Shown in pieces: positions 6,159 through 9,460 of a stretch of DNA of 9,460 nucleotides. The stretch comes from an uncultured bacterium (GTDB taxonomy: Bacteria; Actinomycetota; Coriobacteriia; Coriobacteriales; Coriobacteriaceae): the NCBI GenBank assembly GCA_905216175.1, contig CAJMSV010000068.1, positions 1 through 9,460 of the forward strand, in the 5' to 3' direction. The notes beneath the pieces were generated by a model. That model was given only the letters and a program-made list of their open reading frames with translations, did not search any database and was not told the DNA's origin. A program made the position numbers and the translations under genes. How positions within the stretch are numbered: position 1 is the stretch's first letter; each line of letters starts with the position of its first letter.

Positions 6159-6593
6159 GGCGCACATCAGCGACCGTAAGAGATATCGGAGCACAACGCC
6201 CGTTGCCGCTCCACAGCAGTCGATCATCACATCGGTGATCATGCCGGCGCGTCCCGGCACAAAGAGCTGAATCGTCTCGTCGATCGAGGGAATCAGCAGC
6301 AGGAACACCGCCGTGGGCAGCAACACGTCAAAGGTGCGCCGGCCCTCAAAATCAAAGGCGTGCGTTGCCAGGATGCCGAGCACCATATACTCGGTAAAAT
6401 GCGCGCACTTGCGAACAACAAAGTTGGTCACCCATTCATATGGAAGTCCCACGCCGTGCAGGAAACCGCGGATAGCTTCCATGACCGTTAGGCTCAGCGA
6501 GCCCGACCCCGAGCCGGGAACCAGCGAATTGCCCCAGATCAAGAGCGCCATCAGGCAGGTTACAACCGCCCATTTTCGATTGATCTTAACCAT
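6144..6593 (-). CDS. VanZ-family membrane protein
   Basis: A 149-residue integral membrane protein with about four hydrophobic segments, near 8-25, 67-80, 88-103 and 118-138. Family motifs are clear: WGNS (20-23) after the first segment, RKCAHFTEYMVLG (61-73), DETIQLFVPGRAG (105-117), and the final-helix motif D121-x3-D125-x2-G. VanZ was named for low-level teicoplanin resistance in the vanA cluster. Most chromosomal relatives have no proven role and may act on the cell envelope, so resistance should not be assumed here. The start is 7 bases after the upstream gene's stop, and a GGAGG site lies inside that gene's end, which suggests one mRNA with coupled translation. The site sits 12 bases from the ATG, rather far. 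The C-terminus (KKAA) is encoded by the terminator stem. Confidence 0.9.
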   Translation of the reverse strand: MVKINRKWAVVTCLMALLIWGNSLVPGSGSGSLSLTVMEAIRGFLHGVGLPYEWVTNFVVRKCAHFTEYMVLGILATHAFDFEGRRTFDVLLPTAVFLLLIPSIDETIQLFVPGRAGMITDVMIDCCGAATGVVLRYLLRSLMCAKKAA

Positions 6594-6600
6594 GCAGAAG

Positions 6601-8001
6601 TTATGCCTCCGCGCGGAGCGGCGCGAAGCTGGCGGTACCGCCCTCGATAACGCTCAGATAGGCACGGCCCGTACGCTTGGCGGTTGAGGACTGCAGGCGC
6701 TCGATCTCTTCCTCGAGGATCTGATTGACGCGCTCGTGACGACGGTTTTCCATAATGCCGGCGGCAATAGCCTCGGCCCGCTCGATGCTCTCGCGCGAGA
6801 TACGGGCAGTATCCTCGGGGAACACAGCGCTGTGACGGCCGACATAGGCGGGGGCAGCAGGCTGAGGGGCAGCGACGGGAGTGGGGGCTGCAACAGTAGC
6901 AGGCTCGTCAATCTCATCCAGGATCGCGGTGGCGGCGGCCCACATGTCCTCGTGGCCCGAGTAATCGGCCATGGGGACATCAACCTCGAGCGAGGCGTCC
7001 GGAAGGTCGCCGGTGTCGATGCGATCTTGGGCATCAATCGATGCGGTGATGGCTGCAGGCTCATCGAGGTCATCGAGATCGATGTCCGCGGCACCGGAGA
7101 TGATAGGCATGCTGGCGAGGTTTGCATTGTACGGCGCAGCCTCAGTCGCCTGCTGCTGAGCAGGAGCGCCCCACAGCGAGCTTTCGGCGGCACGGCGGGC
7201 GGCAACGGCCTCCTCGTCCGCGGCCATGGCTTCATCAACGTACGAATTGTCGGCAGAAGCGTTCGCGTCCGCCGAGGTAGCGCTGTAGGCGTTATTGGCT
7301 GCCGCGTTGGCGACGAGTGCCACGAAAGCCGCCGTGCTGCCCGCAGGGGCGGCCTGGGAGCCAGACACGGCGCGTGCCGCGGCGGCGATGTCGTCGCGAT
7401 TGAAGGAGCCGGTCTGCCCGCCGTTGGTGAGCTCGTCGATGGCGACTTGATAGACGTCGCGCGAGTGTGCAGGGTCGCAGCTCACCGGCGAATCGTCGTC
7501 GAGCATACTGTCGATCATGGACCAAGCCTCGGCCTCGTCCATGGCATCTGCGGCTCGAGCGATGGTAGGGACACCATCATCGGCATGACGGCGCTGGAAC
7601 GCACCAGTCAGGCCGGAAAGGAATGCCGAGGTAGACTGCTCCGCCTGAGCCTGAGAAGCAGAAGCCGCAGCGTAAGGAGTCGCATCCTGCTGCTGAGCTG
7701 GAATCGAGGCGGTCTTGAACTCGCTTTGATGCTGATTAAGATTGGCGGCACCGCCCATGGCATCAGGCTGGAACAGACGCTCTTCACGCTGCGCACGGTA
7801 CTCGGAGATACCCAGCGAGGCGGCATAGATACCCACGCCCGCCACCGCGCCCACGGCGAAGGGAACCGCACCCGCCACGACCGTCTCGTTCACCGACGAA
7901 AACGGCAGCGTGGCGGCATACATAACCACGGGAGCGGCAAGGCCGATCCCGCACGAAAGTCCGGCAAGGACTGCTCGTTGTGTTGCATCAGAAGAAGCCA
8001 T
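6601..8001 (-). CDS. Membrane-anchored Ala/acidic-rich protein of unknown function
   Basis: A 466-residue protein I do not recognise. The ATG at 8001 (MASSDATQRA) is chosen because GGGGAG lies 5 bases upstream; a TTG nine codons earlier lacks such support. Residues about 9-31 and 41-63 form two hydrophobic segments joined by a short loop, i.e. a membrane hairpin. Residues about 80-385 are low-complexity, rich in Ala, Asp, Glu, Gln and Ser, and probably disordered; acidic patches include DDDS near 168-171 and DIDLDDLDEP (306-315). A Pro/Ala linker (about 368-385) leads to a basic, helical C-terminal part (about 396-446: ARISRESIERAEA..NRRHERVNQILEEEIERLQ). A last segment, AYLSVIEGG (447-455), looks structured. 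The hairpin anchor with a long tail and a helical end would fit a scaffold or tether on the cytoplasmic face, but topology and role are inferred. It is probably co-transcribed with VanZ. Confidence 0.8.
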   Translation of the reverse strand: MASSDATQRAVLAGLSCGIGLAAPVVMYAATLPFSSVNETVVAGAVPFAVGAVAGVGIYAASLGISEYRAQREERLFQPDAMGGAANLNQHQSEFKTASIPAQQQDATPYAAASASQAQAEQSTSAFLSGLTGAFQRRHADDGVPTIARAADAMDEAEAWSMIDSMLDDDSPVSCDPAHSRDVYQVAIDELTNGGQTGSFNRDDIAAAARAVSGSQAAPAGSTAAFVALVANAAANNAYSATSADANASADNSYVDEAMAADEEAVAARRAAESSLWGAPAQQQATEAAPYNANLASMPIISGAADIDLDDLDEPAAITASIDAQDRIDTGDLPDASLEVDVPMADYSGHEDMWAAATAILDEIDEPATVAAPTPVAAPQPAAPAYVGRHSAVFPEDTARISRESIERAEAIAAGIMENRRHERVNQILEEEIERLQSSTAKRTGRAYLSVIEGGTASFAPLRAEA

Positions 8002-8137
8002 GAGCTCTCCCCATCTTCCAGCACCCAAATCGCATCATTCAGTTGGCTGCGCGAGAGAAGATGAAGCGGGGCTATGCCCCAAAGCAACGGTATATGGTTC
8101 GTTTCATCTGCGTTTTCCGTCGCGAAGCTTAAAAGCT
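8002..8137 (-). other. Long 5' leader of the membrane-anchored protein gene
   Basis: About 130 bases lie between the likely start of transcription and the ATG, with no convincing reading frame. On the minus strand GGGGC and GCCCC (within 8068-8080) form a small hairpin with an ATA loop. AGCTT/AAGCT (8126-8137) forms an inverted repeat at the presumed start of transcription. I match none of this to a known riboswitch. Confidence 0.3.
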
Positions 8138-8166
8138 ATTATGCGAAACCGCCCTGTCGATTGCAA
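8138..8166 (-). promoter_or_regulatory. Probable promoter of the membrane-anchored protein/VanZ unit
   Basis: On the minus strand TTGCAA (8161-8166) and CATAAT (8138-8143) are separated by 17 bases, close to the sigma-70-type consensus. It lies about 140 bases before the start codon and downstream of the rho terminator. The rest of the gap (8167-8246) shows nothing further. Confidence 0.65.
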
Positions 8167-8246
8167 GCGACGATGTCGGATTGAAACGGGGAAACCTGCT
8201 GCTTGCCAGTCTTATGGTCAAAAATAAGTGCGAAGCGGCGATGTAG

Positions 8247-8278
8247 AAAAGGGCCGAGGCTCAAAGCCCCGACCCTTT
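8247..8278 (-). terminator. Intrinsic terminator downstream of rho
   Basis: On the minus strand a 14-bp stem (8265-8278 with 8248-8261) with two G-U pairs and a TTG loop is followed by a short T run (four, opposite 8247-8250). It starts 37 bases after the rho stop codon. The short T run makes it weaker than the others in the window, but the stem is long. Confidence 0.75.
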
Positions 8279-8315
8279 ATCGCATTGATGATTAACGCTG
8301 CGTGTGGATGACAAC

Positions 8316-9460
8316 CTAGAACGTCTGCTCGTAGTCGCTGTGCTTTTTGGCCGAACGCACCAGGAACTCCTGGTTGGTGTTGGTGCCCTTGAGGCCCTTG
8401 ATAAACGATGCGGCCGCGCGCTCGGTATTGTTCATGCCGGCGAGGATGCGACGCAGACCAAAGACAAACGGGCGCATCTGCTCGTCGACCAGCAGATCCT
8501 CGTTGCGCGTACCGGAGGCAACGGGGTCAATGGCCGGGAAGATACGACGGTCGGCAAGATCGCGGTCGAGCTTAAGCTCCATGTTGCCGGTGCCCTTGAA
8601 CTCCTCAAAGATGACTTCGTCCATCTTGGAACCGGTGTCGATGAGGGCAGAGGCCAGGATGGTGAGCGAGCCACCGTTCTCGATATTACGGGCTGCGCCC
8701 AGGAAGCGCTTGGGCGGATACAGGGCCGCCGAATCGACGCCGCCCGAAAGGATGCGGCCCGAGGCGGGCGCCGCCAAGTTGTAGGCGCGGGCAAGACGCG
8801 TGATGGAGTCGAGCACCACCACGACGTCGCCACCCAGCTCCACGATGCGCTTGGCGCGCTCGATGACGAGCTCTGCCACGCGAGTGTGGTTGTCGGCGGG
8901 CATATCGAAGGTCGACGCCACAACCTCGCCCTTGATGGATCGCTGCATATCGGTGACCTCTTCGGGGCGCTCGTCGACGAGCAGGCAGATGAGGTGCACC
9001 TCGGGGTTGTTAATCGAGATGGACTGGCAGATCTTCTTGAGGATCGTGGTCTTGCCGGCCTTGGGCGGGGACACGATCAGGCCACGCTGACCCTTGCCGA
9101 TCGGCGACACGATGTCGATGGCGCGACCGGTAATGGAGTCCTTGCCGTGCTCCATGCGCAGCGGCTCGTTGGGATAGACCGGGGTAAGGTCGCCGAACTT
9201 GGGACGGCTGCGAATCTGCTCGGGGTCCAGACCGTTGACGGTCGTGATTTTAGCGAGGCCGGCGCGCTTGTCGCCGCCGCGCGAAGGACGAAGCGAGCCC
9301 TCGATGACGTCGCCCGTGCGCAGGCGCGCGGAGCGAATGAGGTAGGCGGGCACGAAGGCGTCGTCGTTGGACTTCATGTAGCCATGGGCATGGATGATGC
9401 CTGAGCTATCCGGGCGAATCTGCAGGATGCCCTTGATGTCGCGGAAGCCCTCGGCCTTCG
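8316..9460 (-). CDS. rho: Transcription termination factor Rho, C-terminal 380 residues
   Basis: The reading frame is open to the right edge, so the N-terminus is outside the window; the ATG at 9377 is internal, because the 27 preceding codons (GFRDIKGILQIRPDSSG..) are still Rho sequence. Rho is a ring-shaped hexameric RNA helicase that uses ATP to pull transcripts from RNA polymerase. In fragment numbering: the OB-fold RNA-binding domain covers about 1-75 (AYLIRSARLRTGDVIEG), Walker A is PPKAGKT (131-137), the catalytic-glutamate region is VDERPEEVTDM (161-171), Walker B is VVVVLD (212-217), and the secondary RNA-binding loop is SGGVDSAALYPPKR (238-251). KGTGNMELKLDR (288-299) and the SGTR arginine (about 315-318) follow. 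SGGVDSxALYPPKRFLGAARN is the actinobacterial variant, and actinobacterial Rho usually has a long basic insertion near the N-terminus that would lie off the edge. All catalytic motifs seen are intact. Confidence 0.97.
   Translation of the reverse strand, partial: KAEGFRDIKGILQIRPDSSGIIHAHGYMKSNDDAFVPAYLIRSARLRTGDVIEGSLRPSRGGDKRAGLAKITTVNGLDPEQIRSRPKFGDLTPVYPNEPLRMEHGKDSITGRAIDIVSPIGKGQRGLIVSPPKAGKTTILKKICQSISINNPEVHLICLLVDERPEEVTDMQRSIKGEVVASTFDMPADNHTRVAELVIERAKRIVELGGDVVVVLDSITRLARAYNLAAPASGRILSGGVDSAALYPPKRFLGAARNIENGGSLTILASALIDTGSKMDEVIFEEFKGTGNMELKLDRDLADRRIFPAIDPVASGTRNEDLLVDEQMRPFVFGLRRILAGMNNTERAAASFIKGLKGTNTNQEFLVRSAKKHSDYEQTF

Noticed and set aside
6736..8064. A 442-codon open frame on the plus strand across the membrane-anchored protein gene
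   Set aside because: It lies antisense to a gene with a good ribosome site and membrane segments. Its product is Arg/Gly/Val-rich with no domain, as expected from GC-rich antisense frames.
8304..9404. A 366-codon open frame on the plus strand across rho
   Set aside because: The opposite strand encodes an unmistakable Rho; the antisense product shows no motif and is a composition effect.

Overview
The window looks like part of a chromosome from a gut-type actinobacterium of the class Coriobacteriia, most likely Collinsella or a close relative. The basis is high-GC coding sequence, an actinobacterial-style Rho, tRNA genes with encoded CCA ends, and a gene set typical of anaerobes (an IscU-like scaffold beside a GGGtGRT protein, a NadB/FrdA-like flavoprotein, VanZ). 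The genus is an inference; no marker gene in the window settles it. Nothing indicates a prophage, insertion sequence, CRISPR array or recent transfer.

Layout, left to right. Bases 1-1479 (+) hold a two-gene unit: the 3' part of an iron-sulfur-scaffold-like gene, then a complete gene for a GGGtGRT-family protein of unknown function, closed by small hairpins and a strong intrinsic terminator. Bases 1736-3262 (+) encode a soluble FAD enzyme of the L-aspartate oxidase/fumarate reductase flavoprotein superfamily with an altered substrate pocket. Bases 3263-3436 contain no convincing protein gene but can form several hairpins, with an alternative long-range pairing. Bases 3437-3707 (-) are a tRNA-His/tRNA-Lys transcription unit with a clear promoter and terminator. 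Bases 3818-4999 (+) encode a class I PLP aminotransferase and 5139-6029 (+) a ROK-family sugar kinase; each appears to be its own transcription unit, with a terminator between them.

A long bidirectional terminator at 6113-6158 separates the rightward genes from a leftward block. That block consists of a VanZ-family membrane protein gene (6144-6593), which is probably co-transcribed with the gene upstream of it, a long Ala/Asp/Glu-rich membrane-anchored protein of unknown function (6601-8001). Their likely promoter is at 8138-8166. Finally, the rho gene (8316 to beyond the right edge) runs leftward to its own hairpin terminator.

Most genes are housekeeping or metabolic and show no single shared pathway. 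The parts that deserve a second look are the scaffold/GGGtGRT pair, the flavoprotein with the missing His-Pro-Thr substrate motif, the structured gap at 3296-3436, and the unknown membrane-anchored protein coupled to VanZ.
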